Part shown: positions 1 through 8,489 of the stretch, one piece after another | How the letters are laid out: each line of letters starts with the position of its first letter | Position numbering within the stretch: position 1 is the stretch's first letter | Source of the DNA: an uncultured Tessaracoccus sp. | GTDB lineage: Bacteria; Actinomycetota; Actinomycetes; Propionibacteriales; Propionibacteriaceae | Length of the DNA: 39,370 nt | Direction: 5' to 3' | NCBI RefSeq assembly: GCF_947286155.1 | Contig: NZ_CAMYPD010000025.1 | Span: 1-39,370 of the forward strand | Made by a program: the position numbers and the translations under genes | The notes under the pieces: generated by a model | Told to the model about the DNA's origin: nothing | Databases searched by the model: none | The model's input: only the letters and a program-made list of their open reading frames with translations

Positions 1-277
1 AACTCGGATCCCAACCCACCAACACCGGCGCCGGCCACCTCGGATCCTCCACCACCGTCGGCCCAGAAGACGGACCGGTCGGCTCCTCCGACGACCGACC
101 CACCGGCGACTCCGAAGCCCGCAACGTAGACTCCCCCGACCCCCCAGGAGACGCACCCACCGAAGGCCCCCTCCCCGACGACGACGGCTCCACAGACCCC
201 ACCCCCGAACCCGGACCACAAGCAACCAGCCCAGCGGAAACCACAACCGCCACGATCAGCGCGGGAATACGTCGCAT
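1..277 (-). CDS. Lipoprotein, Ser/Gly/Pro-rich, 3' part outside window
   Basis: The reading frame runs off the left edge, so only about 92 N-terminal residues are visible. They start MRRIPALIVAVVV and end the signal peptide at a lipobox LVAC, so this is very likely an exported lipoprotein anchored on the outer face of the membrane. The rest is a low-complexity Ser/Gly/Pro/Glu linker turning into a Trp-containing segment near the edge. Two starts are possible: ATG at 283 is only 3 nt from the AAGGAGG box (287-293), while ATG at 277 is 9 nt away, so 277 is preferred. It is the last visible gene of the minus-strand secretion-type cluster. I recognise no function beyond lipoprotein; the globular domain lies outside. 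Confidence 0.7.
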   Translation of the reverse strand, partial: MRRIPALIVAVVVSAGLVACGPGSGVGSVEPSSSGRGPSVGASPGGSGESTLRASESPVGRSSEEPTGPSSGPTVVEDPRWPAPVLVGWDPS

Positions 278-321
278 CTCCATGTTCCTCCTTCCAACAA
301 GCCTGTGGGGCAGAATAGCCC

Positions 322-1254
322 TCAGCGCTCCGCTGCCTGCACGGGCAGGAGACAGACTTCGAGGTCGACGCTGTCGTCCAGATCGCGGCCTTCCACTCCG
401 GCACCCTGCCGGGCAGCAGTATCCGCCAAGGAAGTGCCCGTCGGCCAGCCTGCGGCGATGACCGCGGGAGAGGCTGCCTGGCGCTGCACCTCGCCCGCCA
501 GAGCCTCGCTCGGCGCCTTGGCCATGCTCAGCGCGCGCCGAATTTCGAGTTTCGCTTGGGAGACGGCCGTGATGAAATTGGCCGTGTTCGTGTAATACTC
601 TTTCGGACCTCCTGGCACGTCTTTCCGTGCCTGTTCGAGGGCCTTCGCCAGGGAACCTTGCACCGCGGTGAGCACCGCTTCGTTGTACTCCTGGGCCGCC
701 GCCAACGTCTTTCGCATCGCGAAAGCCATAGGCACATATTCCTTGACGGCCTGATCTTGAATCTTTGCCATTGTCCGGTACACCTCTGCGGCCTGGCCTG
801 TCCATCCCTCGATCTGCTGGAAGCCGGGCAACCGCTCCTCAGGCTCGAGCAACGCCCGATGTACCCGCTCCCACTGCCGGCCCTCCGCTCGAAGCCTGTC
901 CGGAACGTCCAGGTGCACCGTCGCTTTCGCCACTTCGCTGCGAAGCTCCTCCAGTGCCTGCTTCGCTCCTTCGACGAGCTCTTCAATGTCTTCCTCGAAC
1001 CGGGCTTTGTCCGCCCAGTAGTTGAAGCCGTGCTTACTGAACTCGCCCAACTCGGACCAGAAGGATCTGGACTTCGCCGCATCACGCTGGTCTGCTGCCA
1101 CACGCGCGGCCTCGAACTGACCGATCGTCTCCGGAATGCGTTGGTACTCGCCTTCACCCTTCGAAATGAGCCCGGCGTGCTCGCTACGGAACTGCGAGGT
1201 AGCCGCCAGGAGCCCTCCGGCGCCGATGCCCGCGCTTGCTTGCTGGAAACTCAC
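322..1254 (-). CDS. WXG-containing helical protein, putative type VII secretion substrate or partner
   Basis: 310 aa, predicted almost wholly helical, without signal peptide or membrane segment. A W-T-G turn at residues 151-153 is followed by an amphipathic helix, as in the helix-turn-helix of WXG100/ESX proteins, but the chain is about three times longer than a canonical 100-aa WXG100 protein. The long Glu/Lys/Ala-rich helices around residues 80-140 look like a coiled coil. I do not see a C-terminal YxxxD/E signal here. Its ATG overlaps the stop of the upstream Gly-rich gene by 4 nt (ATGA), so the two are translationally coupled and may work as partners. Family assignment rests on the WTG hairpin and context. 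Confidence 0.65.
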   Translation of the reverse strand: MSFQQASAGIGAGGLLAATSQFRSEHAGLISKGEGEYQRIPETIGQFEAARVAADQRDAAKSRSFWSELGEFSKHGFNYWADKARFEEDIEELVEGAKQALEELRSEVAKATVHLDVPDRLRAEGRQWERVHRALLEPEERLPGFQQIEGWTGQAAEVYRTMAKIQDQAVKEYVPMAFAMRKTLAAAQEYNEAVLTAVQGSLAKALEQARKDVPGGPKEYYTNTANFITAVSQAKLEIRRALSMAKAPSEALAGEVQRQAASPAVIAAGWPTGTSLADTAARQGAGVEGRDLDDSVDLEVCLLPVQAAER

Positions 1255-2495
1255 TGGGCCACTCCCATCTGTCCACCGATCGAGGCATTAATCTGCTCCC
1301 GCTCGTCATAATCCGCCGCGGTAAGACGCAATCTCTGGGCGATACCCGAGAACTCGCGCGAGGCCTCGTCGGACCACTTGTTGGTTTTCTCCGCCAGCGC
1401 CCGCGCCTCACGGAGGGCTGGCCCGGCGAAACCGAAGTTTTCCGGCTGCACCATCTGAGGGATCTGAACCGACACCTGCTCGGACGTCTCGTCCCAGGCC
1501 TTCGCGAAATCACGCAGCTTGCTCGAGTCGACGGTGAAATCTCCGCCGCCAGCACCGCCTCCGCCACCGGAGCCGCCGCCCGTACCATCGGAGATGCCAC
1601 CTGCACCGATACCGGAGCCGCCGTCCGCGCCACCGACGCCGCGGAGAGCACCGGCGCCGCCCATGCTCGTCGGGTCTGCCACACCGCCTGCGTCGTTGAT
1701 GCCGCCCTTGTGCGGGATGCCACCGAGGCGGTTGACGCCCCCGCCACCGAGACCGTCGGGGCTGCTTCCGGAGGAAGGAGCCTTGATCCCCCCACCGTGG
1801 GGGCCGGAAAAGCTAGGCGACGGGACGTCTCCCCCGCCGCGAGGACCGGGGCCGAAGCCTTCGCGGAGGCCGGGGCCGTCGACACCGGGGAGGTTGCCGG
1901 CACGGGGGATGTAGCCGGGAACGAGGTTGCTATAGATGGGATCGCCGGGCATGATCGCTCCGACATCACCGCCCGGATGCCGGGGGTCGCCGGGAAGAAT
2001 CGGATCACCAAGCTTCCACCCGTCCGGGATGGAGCCATCCGAACCACCCGCCGCTTGCACGCCGCCGAGCCCCGAGCCGCTGCCTAAACCGAGCCCACCA
2101 GCGCCAACACCGCCACCTGCCGCGAGCCCGCCTGCGCCAGCTCCGCCACCGCGCATCGCGCCTGCGGCGCCGAGCGCACTCATCGATCCGGCACCCATCG
2201 CGCCTGCGGCGCCCGCCTGACCAGCAGCCGCACCCATACCTGCGCCCATGGCGCCCGATGCGCCTGCCGCACCGGCTCCGGTGGCGCCAGCGCCGCCGGC
2301 ACCACCCATCATCATCGGCGGCATCGTGCCCTGCTGGCCGCTCTTGCCCTTGCCTCCACTGGCGTTGGGGTTGATCGCCCTCTCGCGAAGATCGTCGTCG
2401 TGCACGAGATCATCACTCTCTGCGAATATGCCACGCATAGTGGATTCCGCGGCGCGACGCTGCAGCGCCTTCCACATTTCCTCTGCCTCGGTCAT
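1251..2495 (-). CDS. Gly-rich protein with C-terminal EspC/WXG-like domain, putative ESX-type secreted protein
   Basis: 414 aa in three parts: an acidic/basic N-terminus (residues 1-50), a very long Gly/Ala/Met-rich low-complexity tract (about 55-310), and a helical C-terminal domain (about 315-414) resembling the EspC/DUF2580 type VII substrate family: two helices joined by a turn with a conserved GPALREARAL-like helix. Near the end a Y396-D-E-R-E400 segment matches the YxxxD/E secretion signal of type VII substrates. The Gly tract resembles those of mycobacterial EspB/PE-type exported proteins in composition only. It overlaps both neighbours by 4 nt, giving a tightly coupled three-gene unit. 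Secretion is an inference from motif and context. Confidence 0.75.
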   Translation of the reverse strand: MTEAEEMWKALQRRAAESTMRGIFAESDDLVHDDDLRERAINPNASGGKGKSGQQGTMPPMMMGGAGGAGATGAGAAGASGAMGAGMGAAAGQAGAAGAMGAGSMSALGAAGAMRGGGAGAGGLAAGGGVGAGGLGLGSGSGLGGVQAAGGSDGSIPDGWKLGDPILPGDPRHPGGDVGAIMPGDPIYSNLVPGYIPRAGNLPGVDGPGLREGFGPGPRGGGDVPSPSFSGPHGGGIKAPSSGSSPDGLGGGGVNRLGGIPHKGGINDAGGVADPTSMGGAGALRGVGGADGGSGIGAGGISDGTGGGSGGGGGAGGGDFTVDSSKLRDFAKAWDETSEQVSVQIPQMVQPENFGFAGPALREARALAEKTNKWSDEASREFSGIAQRLRLTAADYDEREQINASIGGQMGVAQ

Positions 2496-3229
2496 GGGTT
2501 CACCTTCTTCGGGTTAAGCATACGGAACAACCCGGCCAACAGGAGTTCCTGCCTGTGCTGGTAGTCATCGAGTGCAACGAAACGGGGGTCGGGTTCGGAG
2601 GGAACGCGCTGCGCGTACGCCTTGTTGGCCGCGCGCATGACGGCGTTGGCGAGCGGGCCCACTTGGACTTCATCAAGCCAGGCCTCGTCGAAGCGGACCT
2701 CGTCGGGGCGGCCATCGGCGTCGAGCACCACGATTGCCCCCTCGTGCCGGCCGGTGAGGCGGCGCTGCGGCACCGCGGGAAGCTGCGCGGCTTCCTCCGC
2801 CGCGGCCGCGATCAGTCGCGAGTTCTCCTCGATCATGAGGCGCACAATCCGGAGGTTCTCGAACGTAGGTTCGGGCAGCTCGCCGAGCTCCTCGTCGAAG
2901 TCTGGCAACTCGGCCTCCTTCGGAGAAGCGAGCCGCATCCCGGCCACCTGGAACGCTTGATTGAAGCTCCCAGCCAAGGTGTCGGAGCCCTGCAACTTCT
3001 TGAACCAGTACGGGCTGACGCGGACCTTCTCGAGGCGGCCGTCGTCGTCAACCCAGATGCGCACGATGCCGTCGCCGAAACCCCCGTCGTCAACGTCACC
3101 CAGCTCCAACGGGTCATCCTCGTCGCCCGGGCCGAAGCTGCCAAGCGACTCCGAGTCTGCGCACGCCTCCTCGCCCGCCAGCATCGGGGCGAGCGGGTCG
3201 TAGTCGTCGTCGAAGAACCCGCCGGTCAT
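2492..3229 (-). CDS. YbaB/EbfC-like protein of a type VII secretion cluster
   Basis: About 245 aa. Two repeated segments (GIVRIWVDDDGRLEKVRVS and GAIVVLDADGRPDEVRFD, each followed by a helix) have the beta-hairpin/helix look of the YbaB/EbfC DNA-binding fold; such paralogues accompany ESX genes (EspL-like). The start chosen is ATG 3229 (MTGGFFDDDYDP); an open frame extends to a TTG at 3400, but that extension has no ribosome site and untypical composition. AATACT lies 7 nt before ATG 3229, close to the leaderless arrangement seen elsewhere in this window. The stop overlaps the next ATG by 4 nt. Its role, perhaps as chaperone or regulator for the two downstream secretion proteins, is inferred. 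Confidence 0.65.
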   Translation of the reverse strand: MTGGFFDDDYDPLAPMLAGEEACADSESLGSFGPGDEDDPLELGDVDDGGFGDGIVRIWVDDDGRLEKVRVSPYWFKKLQGSDTLAGSFNQAFQVAGMRLASPKEAELPDFDEELGELPEPTFENLRIVRLMIEENSRLIAAAAEEAAQLPAVPQRRLTGRHEGAIVVLDADGRPDEVRFDEAWLDEVQVGPLANAVMRAANKAYAQRVPSEPDPRFVALDDYQHRQELLLAGLFRMLNPKKVNP

Positions 3230-3406
3230 GTAGCCCAGTATTCCACCCGACGGGGTCACTCCCACAGTGCCTGCGGCGGCCAGGAGCCGTGGATAAAGGA
3301 GACACGTGGCCTCCACCGAATGCGTCATCACCGCCGGCAACGTCGACCCCGCGTATCTAACGTCTGCGGCCAGAACACCGAGCTCCGACGCGCCCCCCAA
3401 GCAGCG

Positions 3407-5236
3407 TTACTCCACGGTGACCGACTTCGCGAGGTTGCGGGGTTGGTCTACATCGTGGCCGAGCAGCGTAGCCATCTCGCAGGCGAAGAGCTGCAGGGGC
3501 ACGATGGCAACCAAGGGCTGCAGCAGTGTCGAGACGCGCGGCAGCGCCAGGAAATCGGTGGCGTTGTGCCGCGCCTCGTCGTCGGATTCCTCCGCGAGCA
3601 CGATGGTGCGCGCCCCGCGCGCCCGCACCTCGGCGATGTTGGCGATCACCTTGTCACGCAGCTGATCGCGCCCTGCCGGAGGCACCACGACGAACACCGG
3701 CAGCCCGTCGTGAATCAGCGCGATGGGGCCGTGCTTGAGCTCACCGGCAGCGAAGCCCTCGGCGTGGATGTACGCCAGCTCCTTCAGCTTCAGCGCACCC
3801 TCGAGCGCCGCGGGATAGCCGACGTGGCGGCCGAGGAACAGCATCGAGGGCTCGTCACGGATCGTCTTGGCGAGCGCGTAGTACTGCTCGGCGCCGTCCA
3901 AAATTCCCTGAATGAACGCGGGCATCCGCTCCAGCTCGTCGAGGATGGCGGCGATCTCGTCGCCGAACTTCATGCCGCGCACCTGCGCCAGGTAGAGGCC
4001 CAGCAGGTAGCAGGCCACCAGCTGCGTGGTGAACCCCTTCGTCGATGCCACGCCAATCTCCGGGCCGGCGTGGGTGTAGATGACCGCGTCGGATTCGCGC
4101 GGGATCGTGGCGCCGTTCGTGTTACAGATGGCCACCACCTTGGCGCCCTGTTCACGGGCGTACCGGATGGCCATGAGCGTGTCGGCGGTTTCGCCCGACT
4201 GCGAAATGGCGACGACGAGCGTGCCAGCGTCGACGATGGGGTCGCGGTAGCGAAACTCGCTAGCCAGCTCCACTTCGCAGGCGATGCGCACCCAGTGCTC
4301 GATGGCGTACTTGGCGACGAAGCCCGCGTAGTACGCGGTGCCGCACGCAATGATGACCACCTCGTTCACCCGTCGGAGCTCCTCGGGGCGGATCTGGAGC
4401 TCGTCGAGCACGAGCTCCCCGCGCTCATCTTGACGGCCGAGCAGGGTGTCCGCGACGGCGGAGGGCTGCTCGAAGATTTCCTTGCGCATGAACCAGTCGA
4501 AGCCCTGCTTCTCGGCGGCGCTTAGGTCCCAGTCGACGTGAAACTCCTTGTAGTCGGCGGGGTTGCCGTCGAAATCTGTGACGGTGATGCCGTCGGCGTC
4601 GAGTTCCACGATCTGGTCTTGCCCCAGCTCGACGGCCTCGCGGGTGAACTCGATGAACGCGGCCACGTCGGATGCGAGGAAGAACTCCCTTTCGCCCTTG
4701 CCCACCACCAGTGGTGAGTTGCGACGGGCGGCGACGATGCGCTGCGGCTCCTCGGCATCGATAGCGACGAGCGTGAAGGCCCCCTCAAGTTGCGGCGCGA
4801 CGGCGCGCATGGCCTCCGTGAGCCCCTTGCCGGAGCGCACTTCGCGGTTCAACAGGTGGGCAGCCACCTCGGAGTCGGTCTCCGAGAGAAACTCCTCGTC
4901 GAACTGCTCGCGCAGCGCGGCGTGATTCTCGATGATGCCGTTGTGCACGACGGCGATGCGCCCGGCCACGTGGGGGTGGGAGTTGGCGTCGGTGGGCGCG
5001 CCGTGGGTGGCCCAGCGGGTGTGGCCGATGGCGACGTCGGACTGGCCAAGCGGCTCCGCTTCGATGGCGGCTTCGAGATTGGCGATCTTCCCCGCCCGCT
5101 TCCGCCATTCGATGCGCCCGCCGCTGGCGACGGCGACGCCCGCCGAGTCGTACCCGCGGTACTCCAGCCTTCTCAGCCCGGAGATCACCACGTCCTTGGC
5201 GTTTCGGGGGCCTACATATCCAACAATTCCGCACAT
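3407..5236 (-). CDS. glmS: Glutamine-fructose-6-phosphate aminotransferase (isomerizing)
   Basis: 609 aa, the usual GlmS length. It makes glucosamine-6-phosphate from fructose-6-phosphate and glutamine, the first step to UDP-GlcNAc and peptidoglycan, in the cytosol. The N-terminus MCGIVGYVG supplies the Cys1 nucleophile of the class II glutamine amidotransferase domain (to about residue 215); two SIS domains follow, with the phosphosugar signature SQSGETADT and CNTNGATIPRESD. The end PRNLAKSVTVE is the canonical C-terminus. The frame is open upstream to 5533, but GlmS must start at the Met before Cys, ATG 5236. No Shine-Dalgarno is evident; a TACATT box 8 nt upstream suggests a leaderless transcript. 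I saw no glmS ribozyme. Confidence 0.97.
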   Translation of the reverse strand: MCGIVGYVGPRNAKDVVISGLRRLEYRGYDSAGVAVASGGRIEWRKRAGKIANLEAAIEAEPLGQSDVAIGHTRWATHGAPTDANSHPHVAGRIAVVHNGIIENHAALREQFDEEFLSETDSEVAAHLLNREVRSGKGLTEAMRAVAPQLEGAFTLVAIDAEEPQRIVAARRNSPLVVGKGEREFFLASDVAAFIEFTREAVELGQDQIVELDADGITVTDFDGNPADYKEFHVDWDLSAAEKQGFDWFMRKEIFEQPSAVADTLLGRQDERGELVLDELQIRPEELRRVNEVVIIACGTAYYAGFVAKYAIEHWVRIACEVELASEFRYRDPIVDAGTLVVAISQSGETADTLMAIRYAREQGAKVVAICNTNGATIPRESDAVIYTHAGPEIGVASTKGFTTQLVACYLLGLYLAQVRGMKFGDEIAAILDELERMPAFIQGILDGAEQYYALAKTIRDEPSMLFLGRHVGYPAALEGALKLKELAYIHAEGFAAGELKHGPIALIHDGLPVFVVVPPAGRDQLRDKVIANIAEVRARGARTIVLAEESDDEARHNATDFLALPRVSTLLQPLVAIVPLQLFACEMATLLGHDVDQPRNLAKSVTVE

Positions 5237-5244
5237 GAACCCAA

Positions 5245-5250
5245 AATGTA
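5245..5250 (-). promoter_or_regulatory. -10 box for leaderless glmS
   Basis: On the minus strand TACATT ends 8 nt before the glmS ATG with no ribosome binding site between them, matching the TANNNT-to-start spacing of leaderless actinobacterial transcripts. Confidence 0.5.
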
Positions 5251-5269
5251 CAGCATGATTGCGCGTTTC

Positions 5270-5298
5270 TTGACATCCGGCACGCATCCTGCTGTGTA
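5270..5298 (+). promoter_or_regulatory. Possible coaA promoter
   Basis: TTGACA at 5270-5275 is followed after 17 nt by TGTGTA at 5293-5298, a poor -10. It sits in the 142-nt divergent gap between glmS and coaA. The -35 match is perfect but the -10 is weak, so this is tentative. Confidence 0.35.
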
Positions 5299-5378
5299 CC
5301 GCTTTGTCGACATCTTTTGGTGGCAAAGGGCGCGCCGGTAGGGTGGTATGAACACCGGATTTCCGCGAAGGAGGCCTC

Positions 5379-6311
5379 GTGGCCGAGCCGTACGTCACGC
5401 TCAAGCGCAGCAGCTGGGCTGCGCTGTCAGATCTCACGTCCATCCGCCTCGACGAGGAAACGCTCGCCAAGCTTCGCGGCATCGGCGACCCCACCAGCCT
5501 CGAAGACGTGGCCGAGGTGTACCGCCCGCTCACGCAGCTGCTTTACCTCACCTTCGAGAACGCCAGCCGTCTCAACGAGGAGCGCAACAAGTTCCTCGCG
5601 CTGCACGAGCGCCGCACGCCGTTCGTGATCGCGGTGGCGGGCTCGGTGGCCGTCGGGAAATCGACGGTCTCCCGGCTGCTGCAGGAGCTGCTCCGCCAAG
5701 CGCCGGGCTCCCCCAACGTCGACCTCGTCACCACCGACGGATTCCTGCGCCCCAACGCTGAGCTGCAGCGACGAGGCATGCTCGCCCGCAAGGGCTTCCC
5801 CCAGTCGTACGACCGCAAGAAACTACTGCGCTTCCTCATGGACGTGAAATCCGGCGACGAGCACGTCGAGGCGCCCGTCTATTCGCACTCGAAGTACGAC
5901 ATCATCGAGGGCGAGTCCATCGTTGTGGAATCCCCTGACATCCTCATCATCGAGGGGCTCAACGTGCTCCAGCCCGCGCGCGTCGAGAAGGACGGGCGCG
6001 CAGGCCTCTCAGTGAGCGACTTCTTCGATTTCTCAGTGTTCGTCGACGCCGACGAGACGGATATCAAGAGCTGGTTCACGGAACGCTTCCTAGAGCTGAA
6101 GCGACGCTGCACGGGCGCACCCGACGATTTCTACACCCAATTCCTGCACATGAACGACGAGCAGGCCACCCAGTTTGCACACGGGGTGTGGGACGAAATC
6201 AACGGCCCGAACCTGCGCCACAACATCGAGCCGACGAAGGGGCGCGCCACCGCCATTTTGCGCAAGGGGCCCGACCACCACATTGAGGAAATATCAATCC
6301 GCAAGGTGTGA
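5379..6311 (+). CDS. coaA: Pantothenate kinase, type I
   Basis: 310 aa, typical of bacterial CoaA. It phosphorylates pantothenate with ATP, the first and controlled step of coenzyme A synthesis, in the cytosol. The P-loop GSVAVGKST is at residues 88-96; downstream TTDGF, SYDRKKLLRFLMDVKSG and IIEGLNVLQ are family signatures. The start is GTG 5379, with AAGGAGG at 5368-5374. The upstream gene glmS is divergent; pepP follows 51 nt downstream in the same direction but has its own promoter, so coaA is probably monocistronic or weakly linked. Confidence 0.96.
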   Translation: MAEPYVTLKRSSWAALSDLTSIRLDEETLAKLRGIGDPTSLEDVAEVYRPLTQLLYLTFENASRLNEERNKFLALHERRTPFVIAVAGSVAVGKSTVSRLLQELLRQAPGSPNVDLVTTDGFLRPNAELQRRGMLARKGFPQSYDRKKLLRFLMDVKSGDEHVEAPVYSHSKYDIIEGESIVVESPDILIIEGLNVLQPARVEKDGRAGLSVSDFFDFSVFVDADETDIKSWFTERFLELKRRCTGAPDDFYTQFLHMNDEQATQFAHGVWDEINGPNLRHNIEPTKGRATAILRKGPDHHIEEISIRKV

Positions 6312-6349
6312 CGCCTCCATCCGCTCGTAGTGGCTCCACCGCGAGCGTC

Positions 6350-6355
6350 TACACT
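6350..6355 (+). promoter_or_regulatory. -10 box for leaderless pepP
   Basis: TACACT followed by a 7-nt spacer directly before ATG 6363; no Shine-Dalgarno sequence lies between. The same hexamer and spacer length occur before dapD. Confidence 0.55.
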
Positions 6356-6362
6356 GACCGGC

Positions 6363-7790
6363 ATGAGTGACTCGAACACCAATCGCCGCGACCCCTACTC
6401 GGAGAAGTTCAAGAAGTTCATCGTCTCGGGGTGGGAACCCTATTCCGATGAACTGCCGACGGAGCTGGCATCGGCGCCGTGGGCGGCCAAGCGGCGGGAG
6501 GTCATCGTCGAGCAGAACCGAGGGGCGACGCTGGTGTTCCCCGCGGGCCCGCTCAAGGTGCGCGCCAACGACACCGACTACCGCTTCCGCCCCCACACCG
6601 CCTTCGCCTATTACACGGGTTTGGGTGAGGACAGGGAGCCCGACGCGGTGCTCGTCGTGAGCGAATCGGAGTCGGTGTTGTTCTTCCGTCCGCGCGCCCC
6701 GCGCACCGACCGCGAGTTTTACGCCGACGCACGCTACGGCGAGATGTGGGTGGGCCAGCGCGACTCCCTCGATGAGATGGCGAGCCTCACTGGCCTCGAG
6801 AGCCGCGACGTGCGCTCCCTCGAGGAATACCTCGCCGGGCGCGACAACCTGCGCGTCGTGCGCGAGGCCGACCCAGCGGTGACGGAGCTCGTCGACCGCC
6901 TGCGCGATGGGGCCGACGAGGAGGCCGACGCGGAACTGCATCGTCTCGCCTCGTCGCAGCGATTCGTGAAGGATCAGTACGAGATCGATGAGATGGGGTG
7001 CGCCATCGCCGCCACGAAGGTGGGCTTCGACGCGGTCATCCGGGAGCTCCCCAACGCGGTGGCGAATGGGCGCGGCGAGCGGTGGGTTGAGGGCATCTTC
7101 GCGCTCCACGCCCGCCACCTGGGTAACGCCGTCGGCTACGACACCATCGCGGCGGGCGCCGACCACGCCAACACGCTCCACTGGATCGTCAACGACGGCG
7201 ACCTCGCCGACGGCGATCTGTTGCTGCTCGACGCAGGCGTCGAGGTGAACTCGCTGTACACCGCCGACATCACCCGCACGCTGCCCGTCGGAGGAACGTT
7301 CACACCCGAACAGCGTCGGGTCTACGACGCCGTGCTGTGCGCGCAGCAGGCCGGCATCGACGCCTGCGTGGCGGGCAGGCCTTGGAAGGACGTGCACGCC
7401 GCGTCGATCCGGGTGGTGGCCGAGTTCTGTGAGGAGCTGGGCATCCTGCCGGTGAGCGTCGATGAGTCGGTGTCCGAAGAGGGCGGACAGCACCGTCGCT
7501 GGATGGTGCACGGCACGTCGCACCACCTCGGGCTCGACGTGCACGACTGCGCGCACGCGTCGCGCGAGGACTACCGCGAGGGCACCCTGCAGCCGGGGAT
7601 GATCATCACGGTCGAACCGGGCATCTACTTCAAGTCCACCGACCTGCTCGTGCCCGAGGAGTACCGCGGCATCGGAGTGCGTATTGAAGATGACGTGCTC
7701 ATCACCGAGGACGGCCCCGTCGTGCTGAGCGACGCGTTCCCCCGCACCGCGGACGACGTCGAGGCCTGGTTCGCGCGCCTGCAGGGCTGA
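6363..7790 (+). CDS. pepP: Xaa-Pro aminopeptidase (aminopeptidase P, M24B)
   Basis: 475 aa. This cytosolic metallopeptidase removes N-terminal residues that precede proline. A creatinase-like N-terminal domain (to about residue 200) precedes the pita-bread catalytic domain, whose dinuclear metal ligands are visible: D290 and D301 (DAGVEVNSLYTADITRT), H387 (SHHLGLDVHD), E418 (TVEPGIYF) and E442 (RIEDDVLIT). ATG 6363 (MSDSNTN) is chosen over an in-frame upstream ATG because a leaderless promoter box ends 7 nt before it. The downstream gap carries copy 1 of the hairpin element. Confidence 0.95.
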   Translation: MSDSNTNRRDPYSEKFKKFIVSGWEPYSDELPTELASAPWAAKRREVIVEQNRGATLVFPAGPLKVRANDTDYRFRPHTAFAYYTGLGEDREPDAVLVVSESESVLFFRPRAPRTDREFYADARYGEMWVGQRDSLDEMASLTGLESRDVRSLEEYLAGRDNLRVVREADPAVTELVDRLRDGADEEADAELHRLASSQRFVKDQYEIDEMGCAIAATKVGFDAVIRELPNAVANGRGERWVEGIFALHARHLGNAVGYDTIAAGADHANTLHWIVNDGDLADGDLLLLDAGVEVNSLYTADITRTLPVGGTFTPEQRRVYDAVLCAQQAGIDACVAGRPWKDVHAASIRVVAEFCEELGILPVSVDESVSEEGGQHRRWMVHGTSHHLGLDVHDCAHASREDYREGTLQPGMIITVEPGIYFKSTDLLVPEEYRGIGVRIEDDVLITEDGPVVLSDAFPRTADDVEAWFARLQG

Positions 7791-7822
7791 CGGGCCGAAC
7801 GGACCCACGGGTACCCTCATCA

Positions 7823-7905
7823 AAACTGCAAAACTCGCCATCAGCGGGAAGCGTCACGGGTAGACCATGCGTGAGGTCTCGAACTGATGGCGAGTTTTGC
7901 AGTTT
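7823..7905. repeat. 83-nt hairpin element, copy 1 (inverted orientation)
   Basis: Perfect 22-nt inverted arms (7823-7844 and 7884-7905), arm core TGCAAAACTCGCCATCAG, around a 39-nt loop. Arm length, loop length and arm sequence match copies at 12.7 and 13.7 kb. The loop contains GCGTGAGG, the reverse complement of the CCTCACGC found at the corresponding place in copies 2 and 3, so this copy is inserted the other way round. It lies 32 nt after the pepP stop and ends 36 nt before the YflT-like promoter box. I do not recognise the family. Confidence 0.9.
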
Positions 7906-7941
7906 GGTACTCGATGCACCTGCCCCTTCGTCCACACCGGC

Positions 7942-7947
7942 TAGCCT
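7942..7947 (+). promoter_or_regulatory. -10 box for leaderless YflT-like gene
   Basis: TAGCCT ends 6 nt before ATG 7954. The spacer GGAGAC could also be read as a short Shine-Dalgarno, but it is too close to the start to be ideal. Confidence 0.45.
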
Positions 7948-7953
7948 GGAGAC

Positions 7954-8472
7954 ATGACGGTGAACGGCGGCAGACCCATGCGCGGCAGAATGCAGGAGCG
8001 TTTTCGGTTGCAATTCCCCCAATCGCTGGGGGAATTCACCCACTATGAAGATGCCCAGGCTGCGGTGGATTTCCTGTCTGACAAGGGCTTCCCCGTCCAG
8101 AACGTGCTCATCGTCGGCACCGATCTGCGCCTGGTGGAGCGCGTCGTCGGACGCCGCACGTGGGGACGCGTGCTCGGCCAGGGCGCACTCTCCGGCATCA
8201 CCACCGGCATGATCCTCGGCCTACTGCTCATGCTGGTCTTCGGCGGCGACAACCCCCTGCCGCTACTGACGATGGGCTTGGCTCTCGGCATCGTCATGGG
8301 CGTGCTCACCGCCGGTCTCGGCTACTCGCTCACGCAGGGTAAACGAGATTTTGACTCGATGAGCCAAACCGTCGCAGGTAAATACGAGGTGCTGGTGGAG
8401 CACAACATGGCCCAGCAAGCGAAGGACACGCTCGCGGATATGCCCGGCTACCGGGCACGCCACTTCGACTGA
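7954..8472 (+). CDS. General stress protein 17M/YflT-like membrane protein
   Basis: 172 aa. The N-terminal half (FTHYEDAQAAVDFLSDKGFPVQNVLIVGTDLRLVERVVGR) is the YflT-type alpha/beta module; two Gly-rich transmembrane helices follow (about residues 75-97 and 104-126), then a short C-terminal cytosolic tail. Members are small stress-associated membrane proteins of unproven biochemical role; a homologue sits near the MgtE_N/CBS gene in mycobacteria, and here that gene is 5 kb away. In-frame Met codons at 7978 and 7990 are alternatives, but only 7954 has the promoter box correctly spaced. Convergent with the FKBP gene, 17 nt between stops. Confidence 0.8.
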   Translation: MTVNGGRPMRGRMQERFRLQFPQSLGEFTHYEDAQAAVDFLSDKGFPVQNVLIVGTDLRLVERVVGRRTWGRVLGQGALSGITTGMILGLLLMLVFGGDNPLPLLTMGLALGIVMGVLTAGLGYSLTQGKRDFDSMSQTVAGKYEVLVEHNMAQQAKDTLADMPGYRARHFD

Positions 8473-8489
8473 CGCGTCGCCCGCACCTG

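Noticed and set aside
1519..2517. Proline-rich plus-strand frames opposite the Gly-rich gene
   Set aside because: They mirror Gly codons (GGN) read as Pro (NCC) on the other strand and have no start signals.
3230..3406. N-terminal extension of the YbaB-like protein to TTG 3400
   Set aside because: No ribosome site, composition unlike the rest, and the fold begins after ATG 3229.
2555..4525. 656-residue open frame on the plus strand across glmS and the YbaB-like gene
   Set aside because: It is antisense to glmS, whose motifs are complete; long antisense frames are expected at this GC content, and the product has no recognisable domain.
5237..5533. N-terminal extension of glmS
   Set aside because: GlmS needs Cys directly after the initiator Met; the extension also overlaps coaA on the other strand.
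6294..7841. 515-residue minus-strand open frame opposite pepP
   Set aside because: Shadow of pepP: His/Val/Arg-rich composition, no motif, and pepP has all metal ligands.
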